NCBI RefSeq assembly: GCF_003970795.1
Contig: NZ_RWKW01000056.1
Coordinates: 62,001 to 126,000, forward strand
Source of the DNA: Aquibium carbonis
GTDB taxonomy: Bacteria; Pseudomonadota; Alphaproteobacteria; Rhizobiales; Rhizobiaceae
Length of the DNA: 64,000 nt
Direction of reading: 5' to 3'
Part shown: piece after piece, positions 37,020-48,210 of the stretch
Numbering within the stretch: the stretch's first letter is position 1
Layout of the letters: each line of letters opens with the position of its first letter
Made by a program: the position numbers and the translations under genes
Notes under the pieces: generated by a model
What the model was told of the DNA's origin: nothing
The model's input: only the letters and a program-made list of their open reading frames with translations
Databases searched by the model: none

Positions 37020-39425
37020 CTATCGCATGTACTTGGCGGAAAAGGCGTCCGAGAGCGCTGCGATGTCGGCGCCCAGCGCCTCCAGTTCGGCCGTGCCGAG
37101 CGTCTCGGGAAGCTGCAGTTCCAGTCCCGTCCGCAGCTTCAGCAACGCCCGTCGCAGCGGGGTCAGCGGCTGATGCGGATCCTGGCCCGGCAGATAGTCC
37201 AGGTGGCCGGCGATCTCGCCGAACTGGTAGACCACGGAGCGCGGGTTGAGGCTGTCCAGCGCGAGCAGGTCCACCACCGTCGCGCGGTTGGTCGCCACGG
37301 CGTAACGGCGTCGATGCGACATCACGCTGTCGCCGATCTCTACCGCCATGTCGAGGCTGCCGTCGGGCGCCTCCTCGTCGGCGAGAACCGCAAGCAGGTT
37401 GGCCATCGACAGCGACCGCTCCAGCGAGCGGCCGATGGTGAGAAACCGCCAGCCGGCGAAATGGTACATGTTCTCGTGCACGAGACCCGAGAAACCCGAA
37501 AGCTTGCGCAGGAGGATGCTCATCGCCCGCGACATGTCATCGCCGGGCTCCACCGTGTCCTGCATGGCGCGAACGGTCTTTGCGAGATCGGCCAGCGCCA
37601 TCCACCCGTCGGACGAAAACCGGTCGCGCACGTGACCGGCCGAACGTGCCGCCGAGGTGATCGTGGCGCCCAGCGCGCTCGGCATCTCGTCGGCGCGCGT
37701 GACGCCGAGCCCTTCGAGATGCGCCGCACAAAGCTTCAGCAACGGCGTCTCGGCCGTCGACGATTCCGCCAGCCGCACATGATACGCGCGCAAGACCCGG
37801 ACGAGGTTTTCGGTCCGCTCCACATAACGGCCGAGCCAGAAGAGATTGTCGGCCGCGCGGCTCGGCAATTCGCCAGGTTGCTGGCGCGCGAAGGCCTTGT
37901 CGTTGGCGGCATGCATGGTGTCGGACGGCACCGGCTTGTCGCTGACGATCCACACGTCGGCCGCCGTGCCACCCTCCTGCAGGGCAAGGGCCGCCGAGGC
38001 GGCGGTGCGGCCGATCCGGGCAAAGCCTCCCGGCATGACCTTCCATCCGTCGCGGGTGCGCGCCAGGAAGACGCGAAGGCTCATCGGTCGCGGCGCGAGC
38101 CGTCCGTCGACGAGAGCCGGGGTCGTCGACAGCGTCACCGCTTCCTGCCCGACGAGTTGGCCGGCGCCATGGTCGATCCAGGCCTCTACCGTTTCCCGCA
38201 TCTCGCGCGTGAAGGCGCCGCCGATCGCCGAAACGTCGTCGAGATCGAAGAGGAGACGGGTCGAGAAGGCCTTGCCGATGGTCATTCGCGCCGCGTTGGC
38301 CTTGACGTAGTCGCGCTCCGCCGATTGCCCGCACCACCAGGTGGCCACGTTTGCCAGCTTCAGAGGTTCGCCCAGAAGCGCCCTGCAGATGCGTGGCATG
38401 AAGGCGAGAAAGGCGCGCGCCTCCACGACGCCGCTGCCCAGCGCATTGACCAATGTGACGTTGCCGGCCCGCACGGCGCCGAGCAGGCCGGGCGTGCCCA
38501 ACCGCGAGCCCTCGTTGAGCTCGAGCGGATCGGCCCAGGCAGCGTCGAGGCGACGCCAGAGCACGCTGACCGGCTTCAACCCCGCAATGGTGCGCACCAT
38601 CAGTTCACCGTCGCGAACGGTCAGATCCTCCCCTTCGAGCAGCATGAGCCCGAGATAGCGGGCAATGTAGGCGTGCTCGAAATAGGTGTCGTTGTGCTGC
38701 CCCGGAGTCAGGATACCGATGGGGCTGTCGTCGTTTTCCCTCAGGTCCTGAAGCGTGTCACGAAACGTGCGAAAGAAGCCTGCGAGGCGGTGGACGTTCG
38801 CCCGGCCGTAAAGGTCGGAGTAGACACGCGCGGTGGCGATGCGGTTTTCAAGCGCGAAGCCCGCGCCCGAAGGCGCCTGGGTCCGGTCGCCGAGCACCCA
38901 CCACTCGCCATCCGGACCACGGCCGAGATCGAAGGCAAGATAATGCAGGAAATGGCCCGATCGCGGCACGACGCCGACCAGCGGGCGCAGCCACTCCTGG
39001 TTGCCGGCGACGATTGCCGGCGGCAGGTGGCCGTCCCTGACGAGACGGTTCTCCCCGTAGAGGTCCGCCACGAGCAGTTCGAGCAGATCCGCGCGCTGGA
39101 CGAGCCCCGCCTCGAGCGCCGTCCATTCGCGCTCGTCGATGAGGACGGGCACATGGCTCAGCGGCCAGTCGCGCTCGATCGCCTGGTCGCGCCCGTACTG
39201 GCGGTAGAACACCCCGGCATCACGCAGGTACTGGTCGCCGCGCGCGATCCGCTCGGCCAGTTCCTGCGGCTGCATCGCCGCCAGAGCCTCCAGATAGGCG
39301 CGCCAGACAGGCCGGATGGCCCGATCCGACCCCAGGAGTTCGTCGGGAATCGTGTCGGACGTCCGGTAGCCGGCGAGCAACTGGGCGATCGGATCCTGGC
39401 GGGCGGGTTCGACCTTCACGGCCAT
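37020..39425 (-). CDS. circularly permuted ATP-grasp / alpha-E domain fusion protein
   Basis: 801 residues. The first about 470 are a circularly permuted type-2 ATP-grasp domain (GVFYRQYGRDQAIERDWPL, WVLGDRTQAPSGAGFALENR, GILTPGQHNDTYFEHAYIAR, LLEGEDLTVRDGELMVRTI). The last about 310 are an alpha-E helical domain starting SRAADNLFWLGRYVERTENL. In many bacteria these are separate genes; here they are fused. It starts 4 bases after the large transglutaminase stop. ATP-grasp enzymes form amide bonds with carboxyl phosphates, so the operon may make or trim a peptide-like compound. No product is known. Confidence 0.9.
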   Translation of the reverse strand: MAVKVEPARQDPIAQLLAGYRTSDTIPDELLGSDRAIRPVWRAYLEALAAMQPQELAERIARGDQYLRDAGVFYRQYGRDQAIERDWPLSHVPVLIDEREWTALEAGLVQRADLLELLVADLYGENRLVRDGHLPPAIVAGNQEWLRPLVGVVPRSGHFLHYLAFDLGRGPDGEWWVLGDRTQAPSGAGFALENRIATARVYSDLYGRANVHRLAGFFRTFRDTLQDLRENDDSPIGILTPGQHNDTYFEHAYIARYLGLMLLEGEDLTVRDGELMVRTIAGLKPVSVLWRRLDAAWADPLELNEGSRLGTPGLLGAVRAGNVTLVNALGSGVVEARAFLAFMPRICRALLGEPLKLANVATWWCGQSAERDYVKANAARMTIGKAFSTRLLFDLDDVSAIGGAFTREMRETVEAWIDHGAGQLVGQEAVTLSTTPALVDGRLAPRPMSLRVFLARTRDGWKVMPGGFARIGRTAASAALALQEGGTAADVWIVSDKPVPSDTMHAANDKAFARQQPGELPSRAADNLFWLGRYVERTENLVRVLRAYHVRLAESSTAETPLLKLCAAHLEGLGVTRADEMPSALGATITSAARSAGHVRDRFSSDGWMALADLAKTVRAMQDTVEPGDDMSRAMSILLRKLSGFSGLVHENMYHFAGWRFLTIGRSLERSLSMANLLAVLADEEAPDGSLDMAVEIGDSVMSHRRRYAVATNRATVVDLLALDSLNPRSVVYQFGEIAGHLDYLPGQDPHQPLTPLRRALLKLRTGLELQLPETLGTAELEALGADIAALSDAFSAKYMR

Positions 39426-39429
39426 GACA

Positions 39430-42400
39430 TCAGATCCCCGGCGCGCGCCTGAGGTCGAGCGTCATGGGGAATTCGGGGTGCGGGGTTTCCGGCTGGGGCA
39501 TATAGGCCCCCGGTGTGTGACCGTGCGCCTCGAAGCGCGCGAGCCGTCGCGCCTCCGCCTCGTTGGCATTGACCGGAAAGGTCTCGTAGTTGCGGCCACC
39601 CGGATGCGCGACATGGTAGACGCAGCCGCCGATCGCCCGGCCGCTCCAGCTGTCGAAGACGTCGAAGGTCAGCGGCGCGTTGATCGGCAACACCGGGTGC
39701 AGGGCCATGGCCGGCTGCCACGCCTTGAAACGGACCCCGCCGACAGACACGCCGCCCGTCGAGGTCTTGGCCAGCGGCACGCGGCGGCGATTGCACGCGA
39801 CGAGATAGCGCTCGGGGTCGGTTGTCGTCAGCTTCACCTGCATGCGCTCGACGGAACTGTCGGTGTAGCGCACGGTGCCGCCGATCGCGCCGGTCTCGCC
39901 CAGGACATGCCAGGGCTCCAGCGCCTGGCGCAGTTCCAGGTGCACGCCCTCCACCTCCACCTCGCCGCAATAGGGGAAGCGGAACTCGGCCTGCGCTTCG
40001 TACCACTCCGGCCGCAACGTGAAACCGTGGTCGGACAGGTCGCGCAGCACGTCGAGGAAATCGTCCCAGACGAAATGCGGCAGCATGAGGCGGTCGTGCA
40101 GCACCGTGCCCCAGCGCACCGGCGTGCCGGTGAGCGGCGATTTCCAGAAGCGCGCGATCAGCGCCCGGATAAGCACCTGCTGGGCCAGGCTCATGCGCGG
40201 GTTGGGCGGCATCTCGAAGCCGCGAAACTCGACCAGGCCGAGCCGACCCGTTGGCCCATCGGGCGAATAGAGCTTGTCGATGCAGATCTCGGCTCGGTGG
40301 GTGTTTCCGGTAACGTCGATCAGGATGTTGCGCAAAAGGCGGTCGACCAGCCACGGCAAGGGCGGCGCAGCTTCGCCGTGGCTCGGTATCTGCGACAGCG
40401 CGATTTCCAGTTCGTAGAGCGAATCGTGGCGCGCCTCGTCCATGCGCGGCGCCTGGCTTGTGGGCCCGATGAACAGGCCGGAAAACAGGTAGGACAGCGC
40501 TGGGTGCCGCTGCCAGTGCAGGATCAGGCTCTTCAGGAGGTCCGGCCTGCGCAGGAACGGGCTGTCCATCGGTGTCGCGCCGCCGACGACGACATGATTG
40601 CCGCCGCCGGTTCCCGTGTGGCGTCCATCGATCATGAACTTGTCGGCACCCAGCCGCGACTGGCGCGCCTCCTCGTAGATCGCCTCGGTGGTCGCCACGC
40701 AGTCGTCCCACGTGGAGGCCGGATGGATGTTGACCTCGATGACGCCCGGGTCCGGCGCGACGCGAATGACGTTCATGCGCGGATCGACCGGCGGGGCGTA
40801 GCCCTCGATGTGGACCGGCAGCCCGAGGTCGCGCGCAGCTTCCTCCGCCGCCGCCACGAGCTCCAGATAGTCCTCAAGCCGTTCGACAGGCGGCATGAAC
40901 ACGCAGAGCCGGCCGTCGCGCGGCTCGACCGAGACCGCGGTGCGTACGGCGCCCTCGAGTTCGCCTGCGCTCTGCTCGACGCGGGTCTGACGCGCCTCGG
41001 CGGCGGTGAACGAAGCCACGGGCTGGGCCGCGCCGCCAAGGCCGTCAGTGCCCATACCCACCCCTTCCGAGGTCTCGGGACGACCGGTCGCGGTGCCGCC
41101 GAAGCTGGATGGATCCGGCAGCGGCCCTCGCTGTTCGGTGGGATCGGCGGGATTGACGAAGGGATAGTGTGAAGGCGCGATCCAAGGCAACGACCCGAGC
41201 GGCAGGCGGTAGCCGACCGGGCTGTCACCCGGCACGAGGAGTATGTATCCCCTTCGGCTCTTCCATTTCTCCGACCGCCAGCGATGGCCGGATGCCTTGG
41301 CCTGCCAGCGCTGCACCGGCAGCACGTAGCCGGACGGCTCGGTCAGGCCGCGTTCGAAGACGCGCGCCATGCGATGCCGCTCTTCGGGGTCCTTCAGCTT
41401 CGAGTTTTCCGGCGTGACGTTCTCGGGCAGGTTTGCCTCCCGCAGCAGCCATTCGCCCGGATCCTCGAAAGCGGGCAGCACATGATCCGGCTCGATGCCG
41501 AGATGGCCGGCGATCCCCTGCAGCAGCGCTTCGGCCTGTTGCTTGCTCACCGCGCCGATCCCGCCTTCCGGTGCAATCAGCGCCGGATCGTTCCAGATCG
41601 GCTTGCCGTCGCGCCGCCAGTAGAGCGAAAACGTCCAGCGCGGGAGTGTTTCGCCGGGATACCACTTGCCCTGGCCGTAGTGCAGGAAGCCGCCCGGCGC
41701 GAAACGGTCGCGCAGCCTGCGGATCAGTTTGTCCGCAAAGAAGCGCTTGGTGGGACCGACGGCTTCGGTGTTCCACTCGGGCGCCTCGAAGTCGTCGATC
41801 GACACGAAGGTTGGTTCGCCGCCCATGGTCAGCCGCACGTCGCCGGCCTGCAGCGCCGCGTCGACCTTGCGCCCGACCGCGTCGAGCGCAGTCCAGGACT
41901 CGTCGGAAAAGGGCTTGGTGATGCGCGGGTGCTCGGCCACCCGGGACACCGTCATCTCGAAGTCGAACTCGGTGTTGGCCTGTCCGAAATAGCCGCCCGA
42001 GATCGGAGCGGCGTTGCGGTAGTGCGGCGTAGCCGCCAATGGAATGTGGCTCTCGCCCGTCAGCAGCCCGGACGTCGGGTCGAAGCCGATCCAGCCTGCG
42101 CCGGGTAGGAAGACTTCCACCCAGGCGTGAAGGTCGGTGAAATCGTGCTCGGTTCCCGCTGGCCCGTCCAGCGCGACGAGATCGGGCTTCAACTGGATCA
42201 GGTAGCCGGACACGAAGCGGGCCGCAAAGCCGAGATGGCGCAGGATCTGGACGAAGAGCCAGGATGAATCGCGGCAGGAACCGGTTTCGACGGCAAAGGT
42301 CTCCTCGGGCTCCTGGACGCCAGGCTCCATCCGGATGACGTAGCCGATTTCCCGCGAGAGGCGAGCGTTGAGATCGACGACGAAATCCACCGTGCCCTTG

Positions 42401-42813
42401 GTGCTGCGGTCGATCGAGTCGAGAAAGGCCTGAAGCCTGGGCCCCGCCGGGTCCGGCCTGCGATAGACGTCGAGATCGGCGCGGATCTCCTCCGGGTATT
42501 CGAAAGGCCAGTTGGTGGCGCTCTCCTCCACGAAGAAATCGAAGGGGTTGTAGACCGTCATGTCGGCGACGAGGTCGACCTCGATCCGGAACTCCGTCAC
42601 CGGTTCCGGGAAAACGAAGCGGGCGAGCCAGTTGCCATAGGCGTCCTGCTGATGGTTCACGAAGTGCCCGGCGGGCGTGACCTTCAGCGAATGCGAGATG
42701 ACGCGGGTGCGGCTGTGCGGCGCCGGGCGCAGACGGATGATCTGTGGGCCGAGCGTGATGGGATTGTCGTACCGATACGCGGTGAGATGATGGATGGCCG
42801 CCTTGATGGACAT
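39430..42813 (-). CDS. large transglutaminase-like protein with C-terminal DUF2126 domain
   Basis: 1127 residues. The N-terminal transglutaminase part (about 1-290) has C180 ([13 protein letters not shown]), H229 (DLHAWVEVF) and D245 (IGFDPTSG). The rest is the DUF2126 region ([60 protein letters not shown]). The start at 42813 ([19 protein letters not shown]) matches the beta domain of the family and has an AGGGA site; a longer frame reaching 42969 adds non-homologous sequence. First gene of the operon with the ATP-grasp/alpha-E and small transglutaminase genes. Confidence 0.9.
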   Translation of the reverse strand: MSIKAAIHHLTAYRYDNPITLGPQIIRLRPAPHSRTRVISHSLKVTPAGHFVNHQQDAYGNWLARFVFPEPVTEFRIEVDLVADMTVYNPFDFFVEESATNWPFEYPEEIRADLDVYRRPDPAGPRLQAFLDSIDRSTKGTVDFVVDLNARLSREIGYVIRMEPGVQEPEETFAVETGSCRDSSWLFVQILRHLGFAARFVSGYLIQLKPDLVALDGPAGTEHDFTDLHAWVEVFLPGAGWIGFDPTSGLLTGESHIPLAATPHYRNAAPISGGYFGQANTEFDFEMTVSRVAEHPRITKPFSDESWTALDAVGRKVDAALQAGDVRLTMGGEPTFVSIDDFEAPEWNTEAVGPTKRFFADKLIRRLRDRFAPGGFLHYGQGKWYPGETLPRWTFSLYWRRDGKPIWNDPALIAPEGGIGAVSKQQAEALLQGIAGHLGIEPDHVLPAFEDPGEWLLREANLPENVTPENSKLKDPEERHRMARVFERGLTEPSGYVLPVQRWQAKASGHRWRSEKWKSRRGYILLVPGDSPVGYRLPLGSLPWIAPSHYPFVNPADPTEQRGPLPDPSSFGGTATGRPETSEGVGMGTDGLGGAAQPVASFTAAEARQTRVEQSAGELEGAVRTAVSVEPRDGRLCVFMPPVERLEDYLELVAAAEEAARDLGLPVHIEGYAPPVDPRMNVIRVAPDPGVIEVNIHPASTWDDCVATTEAIYEEARQSRLGADKFMIDGRHTGTGGGNHVVVGGATPMDSPFLRRPDLLKSLILHWQRHPALSYLFSGLFIGPTSQAPRMDEARHDSLYELEIALSQIPSHGEAAPPLPWLVDRLLRNILIDVTGNTHRAEICIDKLYSPDGPTGRLGLVEFRGFEMPPNPRMSLAQQVLIRALIARFWKSPLTGTPVRWGTVLHDRLMLPHFVWDDFLDVLRDLSDHGFTLRPEWYEAQAEFRFPYCGEVEVEGVHLELRQALEPWHVLGETGAIGGTVRYTDSSVERMQVKLTTTDPERYLVACNRRRVPLAKTSTGGVSVGGVRFKAWQPAMALHPVLPINAPLTFDVFDSWSGRAIGGCVYHVAHPGGRNYETFPVNANEAEARRLARFEAHGHTPGAYMPQPETPHPEFPMTLDLRRAPGI

Positions 42814-43147
42814 GTTATCCCTGCCGTTGGTCTTGGCGGAGTCGTTCCACATTCCGGTGCGATGCACAATTCGTATTGCCCGCACGGAGCCCGATTCCCC
42901 GATCTTTCGGGTTTTGCCGGCGCATGGTCCCCGTCGGTCGCTGCCGCAGCCACCAGGGCTGCTGCCCACTATGGATCGAACCGCGGCGCGTTGAGCTGAC
43001 GGGACCGGACCCGCTTCGGCCCATGATTGTCATTCTGCGAGGGCCGCTTTGCAAACTGCAATGCCCCCGCGGCGCGTTTTGCGAAATCTGGCCCGGCCTG
43101 CGCCTGAGAGACGTCACGCTCCTTTGATATCATTGAGTTTTTCAGAC

Positions 43148-43163
43148 TGGCACGGACGTTGCT
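43148..43163 (+). promoter_or_regulatory. sigma-54 (-24/-12) promoter of the chemotaxis operon
   Basis: TGGCACGGACGTTGCT matches the RpoN consensus TGGCAC-N5-TTGCW with no mismatch: GG at -24, GC at -12, spacing correct. It lies 64 bases upstream of the STAS gene ATG. About 70-100 bases further upstream, TTTGCAAA (43048-43055) and TTTTGCGAAA (about 43077-43086) form palindromic candidates for activator binding. The operon ends with an NtrC-family gene that could act here. The remainder of the 413-base gap 42814-43226 must hold the divergent promoter of the transglutaminase operon, which I could not pinpoint. Confidence 0.8.
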
Positions 43164-43226
43164 ACCCCTTGGCATGACGGCGCGAGCTTGTGCGCCCGTA
43201 CCGCGAAAGATGAGAGACGATCCAGG

Positions 43227-43568
43227 ATGCAAGCCCAACGAACCATTTGCTGGAAAGGCCACCTCACCATCCGAGAGGGCGCGCGCTCTGCCCGCGACTT
43301 TCTCGAGGCACTGTCCACCGGCACCGAAGTGACTGTGGATACGAGCGAACTTCGATCGGTGGACGTCAGCCACCTTCAGATTCTGGTCGCCGCGCATAAT
43401 TTCGCGCGCTGCCTCGGCAAATCGCTGGCGGTCGTGGCGCCGCCCGGCGGCTCGCTCGACATGGCCATGCGCAGCACCGGCCTCTCCGACCCGCTCGACG
43501 CCCGCCTCGTCCACCATGATGGCGCCTGGGCAGGCATTGCCTTCAACGGGGAAAGGGAAGCGGCATGA
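43227..43568 (+). CDS. STAS-domain protein of the chemotaxis operon
   Basis: 113 residues. The fold pattern CWKGHLTIREGARSARDFLE followed by EVTVDTSELRSVDVSHLQIL matches a STAS (anti-sigma-factor antagonist-like) domain; the usual phospho-acceptor serine is at VDVSHLQ. The frame is open to 43188 but the ATG at 43227 begins at the first strand. Its stop overlaps the CheY start by 4 bases. STAS proteins occur at the head of several alternative chemosensory operons in alphaproteobacteria, where their role is not settled. Confidence 0.82.
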   Translation: MQAQRTICWKGHLTIREGARSARDFLEALSTGTEVTVDTSELRSVDVSHLQILVAAHNFARCLGKSLAVVAPPGGSLDMAMRSTGLSDPLDARLVHHDGAWAGIAFNGEREAA

Positions 43569-43933
43569 GCAAGACGATCCTCACGATCGACGACTCCTCC
43601 TCGGTGCGCCAGATGGTCAGCCTCACGCTCGCCTCGGCGGGCTACGCCGTCATCGAGGCGGTGGACGGAAGCGATGGCTACGACAAGGCCACCACCGCTC
43701 CGGTCGACGCGATCCTCACCGACCTGAACATGCCGGGCATGAACGGTCTCGACTTCGTCCGCAAGTACCGCACGCACCCTTCCAGCCGCGGTGTTCCGAT
43801 CGTGTTCCTGACCACCGAGTCCGACGACGGCTTCAAGCAGCAGGCCAAGGCGGCCGGCGCCACCGGCTGGATCGTCAAGCCATTTCGTCAGGACCAGTTG
43901 CTGGCCGTCGTCAAGAAGGTCGCCGGCGCATGA
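43565..43933 (+). CDS. cheY: CheY-like single-domain response regulator
   Basis: 122 residues, a bare receiver domain. The acidic pocket is D9/D10 (TIDDSSSVRQ), the phospho-acceptor is D53 (LTDLNMPGMNG), the switch threonine lies in VFLTTESDD and the lysine in IVKPFRQDQL. It lies between STAS and CheA genes with 4-base overlaps on both sides and is the likely direct target of this CheA. Output could be a motor or a non-motility process. Confidence 0.93.
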   Translation: MSKTILTIDDSSSVRQMVSLTLASAGYAVIEAVDGSDGYDKATTAPVDAILTDLNMPGMNGLDFVRKYRTHPSSRGVPIVFLTTESDDGFKQQAKAAGATGWIVKPFRQDQLLAVVKKVAGA

Positions 43934-45972
43934 CCATGACGGACGCAAACGAAACCTTCCGCACGGAAGCGGCAGAGCTTCTCGAAACGCTCCAGGCCGG
44001 ACTGATGGAGCTGAAGCAGAGGCCGGCCGATCTCGGGCTGGTCGACAGCGTCTTCCGCGCGCTCCACACCATCAAGGGCTCCGGGGCGATGTTCGGGTAT
44101 ACCGCCGCCGCCACCTTCGTCCACGAATTCGAAACCGTCTTCGACGGGGTTCGCAAAGGCAGGACCCCGGCGAGCCCCGCCCTGATCCGCATCGCGCTTG
44201 GCGCATGCGACCACATTCACGCGCTGATCCAGTCACCTGACGCCAGCACCGCCGGTGGAGAGCCGATCCTCGCCGCGCTGCGCCAAGCGGTCGGCGACGG
44301 CGCCGACGAACCGGTCGATGCTGCCGTTGAACCATCCGCGTCGCATTCCGCTTCGGGCTGGAAGGTACGCTTTCGTCTCCCATCGGATTCGTTGGTCCTT
44401 GGGACCAACCCGGTGCTGCTGCTCGAGGAACTGTCGGCTTTTGGTTCATGCGACGTTCGCGCGCTCCTGGGCGGCGTTCCGGAACTCGGCGCCCTGGACC
44501 CCGAAGCCTCCTACCTCGGATGGGAAGTCACGTTGCGGGCCGACGTGCCACGCGAAAGCATCGAGGACGTCTTCATGTTCCTCTCCATGCCCAGCGAGGA
44601 TCTGGTGATCGCGCCTCTCGATGCAGCCGGACAGGACACGACCGGCAGCCTCGACGACGGTGACGACGAGAACATCGACTCGGTGGGGAACGCCGTCCCC
44701 TCCAAACCACGCGGGGCGGCGACCGGGGCCGGAAGGAGCGATGGCGGGAATGGGGCCAGCCCCGCCCGCTCCTTCCGGATCGACAAGGCGGGCACGTCGT
44801 TGCGCGTGCCCGCCGACCGGCTGGACTCGCTGATGGATCGCGTCGGCGAACTGGTCATCGCCCAGGCACGGCTCAGCCAGCTCGCCTCGACCTCCACGGA
44901 CCAGAACCTGAAATCCGTCGCCGAGGACATGGAGCGGCTGAGCGCCAGCCTGCGCGATACCACGATGGGCATCCGCATGGTGCCGATCGGCTCGCTGTTC
45001 GGACGTTTCCGCCGCCTCGTGCACGACCTCTCACATGATCTCGGCAAGGAGATCGACTTCGTGACGCACGGCGAGGAAACCGAACTCGACAAGACCATGA
45101 TCGAGCAGTTGGCCGACCCCCTGGTGCATCTGATCCGCAATGCCGCGGACCATGGTCTTGAAAGACCCGACGTGCGCCTCGCCAATGGAAAGTCCCCGAC
45201 GGGCACGCTCCGGCTCTCGGCCGTCTATGCCGGGGCGGAAGTCGCCATCTCCATCGCCGACGATGGCGCCGGGCTGGATGCCGAGCGCATCCGGGCCAAG
45301 GCGGCGGAAGCGGGCCTGATCGCCGCCGACCAGCCGATCACGGAACCGGAACTGTTCCAGTTGGTCTTCCATCCAGGCTTCTCGACCGCCAGGGAAGTCA
45401 CCGCGCTGTCGGGCCGGGGCGTCGGCATGGACGTGGTCAAGAAGACCATCGAGGGCCTGCGCGGGAGCATCGAGATCGCCAGCACGCGCGGCCAGGCCAC
45501 GACCGTGACGTTGCGCCTGCCGTTGACGCTGGCCATCATCGACGGCCTGCTCGTGCGCGTCGGCGATGGCCGCTACACGATCCCGCTTGCCGCCGTGGAG
45601 GAGTGCGTCGAACTTCCGCCGGAAGCCGACATCGCCTCGAAGGGCCGCAGCTTCCTCAATGTTCGCGGCGCGCTCGTGCCGTTCCTGCGGCTTCGCGACC
45701 TCTTCGGCACCGACGTACCCGCCGACCTCCATCCCAAGGTGGTGATCGTCTCGTCCGGCGAAACCCGGGTCGGCCTGGTCGTCGACCAGATCATCGGCAA
45801 CAACCAGACCGTCATCAAGCAGCTTTCGACGCTGCATGCCGGCCTGAAGAACTTCTCCGGCGCCACGATCCTCGGCGACGGCTCCGTCGCCCTCATCCTC
45901 GACGTGCTCAACCTCGTCGGATCCGGACAGGACAGCGACGAGAGCGCAAGATCCATCGGGAGGGCAGCATGA
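43930..45972 (+). CDS. cheA: chemotaxis histidine kinase CheA
   Basis: 680 residues. P1 HPt domain with phospho-histidine H46 (ALHTIKGSGAMFGY); a P2-like region about 145-235 (WKVRFRLPSDSLVLGTNP); an acidic/glycine linker; P3 dimerisation (VPADRLDSLMDRVGELVIAQ, about 295-360); P4 kinase with LVHLIRNAADHGLE (N box), DDGAGLD and GRGVGMDVVKK; and P5 CheW-like domain about 540-665. The ATG at 43930 overlaps the CheY stop by 4 bases. All kinase motifs look intact. Confidence 0.95.
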   Translation: MTMTDANETFRTEAAELLETLQAGLMELKQRPADLGLVDSVFRALHTIKGSGAMFGYTAAATFVHEFETVFDGVRKGRTPASPALIRIALGACDHIHALIQSPDASTAGGEPILAALRQAVGDGADEPVDAAVEPSASHSASGWKVRFRLPSDSLVLGTNPVLLLEELSAFGSCDVRALLGGVPELGALDPEASYLGWEVTLRADVPRESIEDVFMFLSMPSEDLVIAPLDAAGQDTTGSLDDGDDENIDSVGNAVPSKPRGAATGAGRSDGGNGASPARSFRIDKAGTSLRVPADRLDSLMDRVGELVIAQARLSQLASTSTDQNLKSVAEDMERLSASLRDTTMGIRMVPIGSLFGRFRRLVHDLSHDLGKEIDFVTHGEETELDKTMIEQLADPLVHLIRNAADHGLERPDVRLANGKSPTGTLRLSAVYAGAEVAISIADDGAGLDAERIRAKAAEAGLIAADQPITEPELFQLVFHPGFSTAREVTALSGRGVGMDVVKKTIEGLRGSIEIASTRGQATTVTLRLPLTLAIIDGLLVRVGDGRYTIPLAAVEECVELPPEADIASKGRSFLNVRGALVPFLRLRDLFGTDVPADLHPKVVIVSSGETRVGLVVDQIIGNNQTVIKQLSTLHAGLKNFSGATILGDGSVALILDVLNLVGSGQDSDESARSIGRAA

Positions 45973-46436
45973 ACGCCACAGCCACGACACGCACGGCCAT
46001 GCGCGCTCTCACGATGCGGCTCGACGACGAGATTTTGGCCATCGAAGCCGAAAGCGTCCGTGAGATCCTCGAAGTGGTGCCGATCACCCGCGTTCCGAAT
46101 GCACCGGAAGCCGTCTTCGGCCTCATCAACGTGCGCGGCAGCGTCGTGCCGCTCTGCGATTTCCGGGTCCTCTTCAAGATGGATCGTCGGGACCCGACCG
46201 AAGACACCCGCATCGTCGTCGTCGACGTTCAGCTGAACGGCGAACGCCTCGTCGCCGGGCTGCTCGCCGACAAGGTGCACGAAGTCGTCGACCTCGACGA
46301 CTCGGCGCGTGAGCCCGTCCCGCGCGTCGGCATGCGCTGGCCGCCGGACTTCATTCGCGGCATCAACCGGCACAACGATGCCTTCGTCATCATCCCCAAC
46401 GTCGAGACAATTTTCGCAACTCTCGCCGCGGCCTGA
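45969..46436 (+). CDS. cheW: CheW coupling protein (first copy)
   Basis: 155 residues. CheW fold: [44 protein letters not shown], then [30 protein letters not shown]. The ATG at 45969 overlaps the CheA stop by 4 bases. It would bridge CheA P5 and the tip of the MCP encoded next. The operon has a second CheW after the MCP. Confidence 0.93.
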   Translation: MNATATTRTAMRALTMRLDDEILAIEAESVREILEVVPITRVPNAPEAVFGLINVRGSVVPLCDFRVLFKMDRRDPTEDTRIVVVDVQLNGERLVAGLLADKVHEVVDLDDSAREPVPRVGMRWPPDFIRGINRHNDAFVIIPNVETIFATLAAA

Positions 46437-46462
46437 CCGCCATTCAAGGAAAGACCCACAAG

Positions 46463-48196
46463 ATGTCAAAGACCGAGACCAAGAAGCGTGGCGCACTGAA
46501 GTCGATCGCCGCAAAGATCATCCTCATTCAGTCCGTTTCCTTCCTGGCGATCGCCGCGGTCGGCAGCGCCGGGTACTACGGCCTCAACGAGATGCACGAC
46601 AAGATCGTAACGATCTATGTCGACCGCGTCTTGCCCATGCAACAGCTCAAGGACATGTCGGATTCCTACGGCATCACGATCCCGACCGGAGCGGTGAACC
46701 TGAAGAACCGGGCTGCGGATTGGGGATCAGTCCAGGCCACCATCGCCGACGCCCGGGCGCTGATCAAGAAGGACTGGGATGCCTATCTGCAGACCTTACT
46801 TACCGAAAACGAAAGCGTGATCGTCGAGCGTCTGAAGCCGCATCTCGCGACAGCCGATGCGGCGATCGACAAGCTCGACCGCATCATCGTGGCGCGCGAC
46901 GCCGTCGCTCTCGAGGCGTTCATAGCCAACGATCTCTATCCGGCCGTGGAACCGGCATTGAGGGAAATCGTCGAGCTGAGCGCCTATCAGAACCAGACGG
47001 TCGAACGGCTGATGGGCATGTCGGAGGATCTCTTCAAGATGCTCTCCACGCTGATGATCGCGCTCGGCATCGGCTCCACCCTGGCAGCGCTCGGCCTCTC
47101 CGCATTCTTCACCCGCAGCGTCAGGCGCAACCTGGGCTCCGCCGTCACGCTCGCCAATGCCGTGGCCGCGGGCAATCTGGCCGCCAGGGCGGACGTTCGT
47201 TCGAACGACGAGATCCGCGATCTGGTCGATGCGCTGAACGAGATGACTGCCAAGCTGCGTTCTGTCGTCGGCGAGGTCACCACGGCCGCCCGCAACGTCT
47301 CCTCCGGCTCCGAAGAGATGTCGGCAACGGCCGAACAGCTTTCGCAGGGCGCAACCGAACAGGCGTCGTCGACCGAGGAAGCATCCTCCTCGATGGAAGA
47401 GATGGCGTCCACGATCAAGCAGAGCGCCGACAATGCTTCGCAGACGGAGAGGATCGCCCGCCAGTCCGCCGCCGATGCACTGGCCAGCGGCGAAGCCGTC
47501 AGCAAGGCCGTGGATGCGATGCAGACCATCGCCACCAAGATCATGGTCGTGCAGGAGATTGCGCGCCAGACCGACCTGCTGGCTCTCAATGCGGCCGTCG
47601 AAGCGGCCAGGGCCGGCGAACATGGCCGCGGCTTCGCGGTGGTGGCGTCGGAGGTGCGCAAGCTGGCCGAGCGCAGCCAGGCAGCAGCCGCCGAGATTTC
47701 CACCCTGTCAGGCGACACGGTCAAGGCGGCGCAGTCGGCCGGCGAAATGCTGAACCGTCTGGTGCCGGACATCCAGCGCACCGCCCAGCTCGTCGAGGAG
47801 ATTTCGGCCGCGACGCGTGAACAGAATGCCGGCGCATCGCAGATCAACGCCGCGATCCAGCAGCTCGACAAGGTGACGCAGCAGAACACCGCCGCGGCCG
47901 AAGAGATGGCGGCCACCTCGGAGGAACTGGCGAGCCAGGCCGAGCAGCTTCAGTCATCGATCGCCTATTTCCGGATCGACGAGGCCAACGCAGCGAAGCA
48001 GGCCGATCGGCCCGTCACCAAGCCGGCGTCCATGCCGCGGACGGCCTCCACCGAAGACCGCGACCTGCGGGAGGCGATTGCCGCACGCGCGCCGCATCTG
48101 GCATCCCGACGCCAGCAGAAGGGCGGGTTCAATCTGGAGCTCGACGCGGGCGGCGATGCCCTCGATGCCGAGTTCACTCGCCGCAACGCTGCCTGA
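46463..48196 (+). CDS. methyl-accepting chemotaxis protein
   Basis: 577 residues. Transmembrane helices at about 20-42 and 195-217 enclose a periplasmic four-helix-bundle-type sensor of about 150 residues. A HAMP domain (about 215-270) is followed by a signalling domain with canonical tip [20 protein letters not shown] (about 368-387) and [16 protein letters not shown]. No CheR-tethering pentapeptide is visible at the C-terminus (it ends RRNAA). This is the only canonical membrane receptor in the operon; the stimulus is unknown. Confidence 0.94.
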   Translation: MSKTETKKRGALKSIAAKIILIQSVSFLAIAAVGSAGYYGLNEMHDKIVTIYVDRVLPMQQLKDMSDSYGITIPTGAVNLKNRAADWGSVQATIADARALIKKDWDAYLQTLLTENESVIVERLKPHLATADAAIDKLDRIIVARDAVALEAFIANDLYPAVEPALREIVELSAYQNQTVERLMGMSEDLFKMLSTLMIALGIGSTLAALGLSAFFTRSVRRNLGSAVTLANAVAAGNLAARADVRSNDEIRDLVDALNEMTAKLRSVVGEVTTAARNVSSGSEEMSATAEQLSQGATEQASSTEEASSSMEEMASTIKQSADNASQTERIARQSAADALASGEAVSKAVDAMQTIATKIMVVQEIARQTDLLALNAAVEAARAGEHGRGFAVVASEVRKLAERSQAAAAEISTLSGDTVKAAQSAGEMLNRLVPDIQRTAQLVEEISAATREQNAGASQINAAIQQLDKVTQQNTAAAEEMAATSEELASQAEQLQSSIAYFRIDEANAAKQADRPVTKPASMPRTASTEDRDLREAIAARAPHLASRRQQKGGFNLELDAGGDALDAEFTRRNAA

Positions 48197-48210
48197 CGGG
48201 AGCCAGGACC

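Noticed and set aside
42897-42915. CCCGA-TCTT-TCGGG followed by TTTT as a plus-strand terminator
   Set aside because: Stem of only five pairs and no plus-strand gene upstream to terminate; probably chance within the divergent control region.
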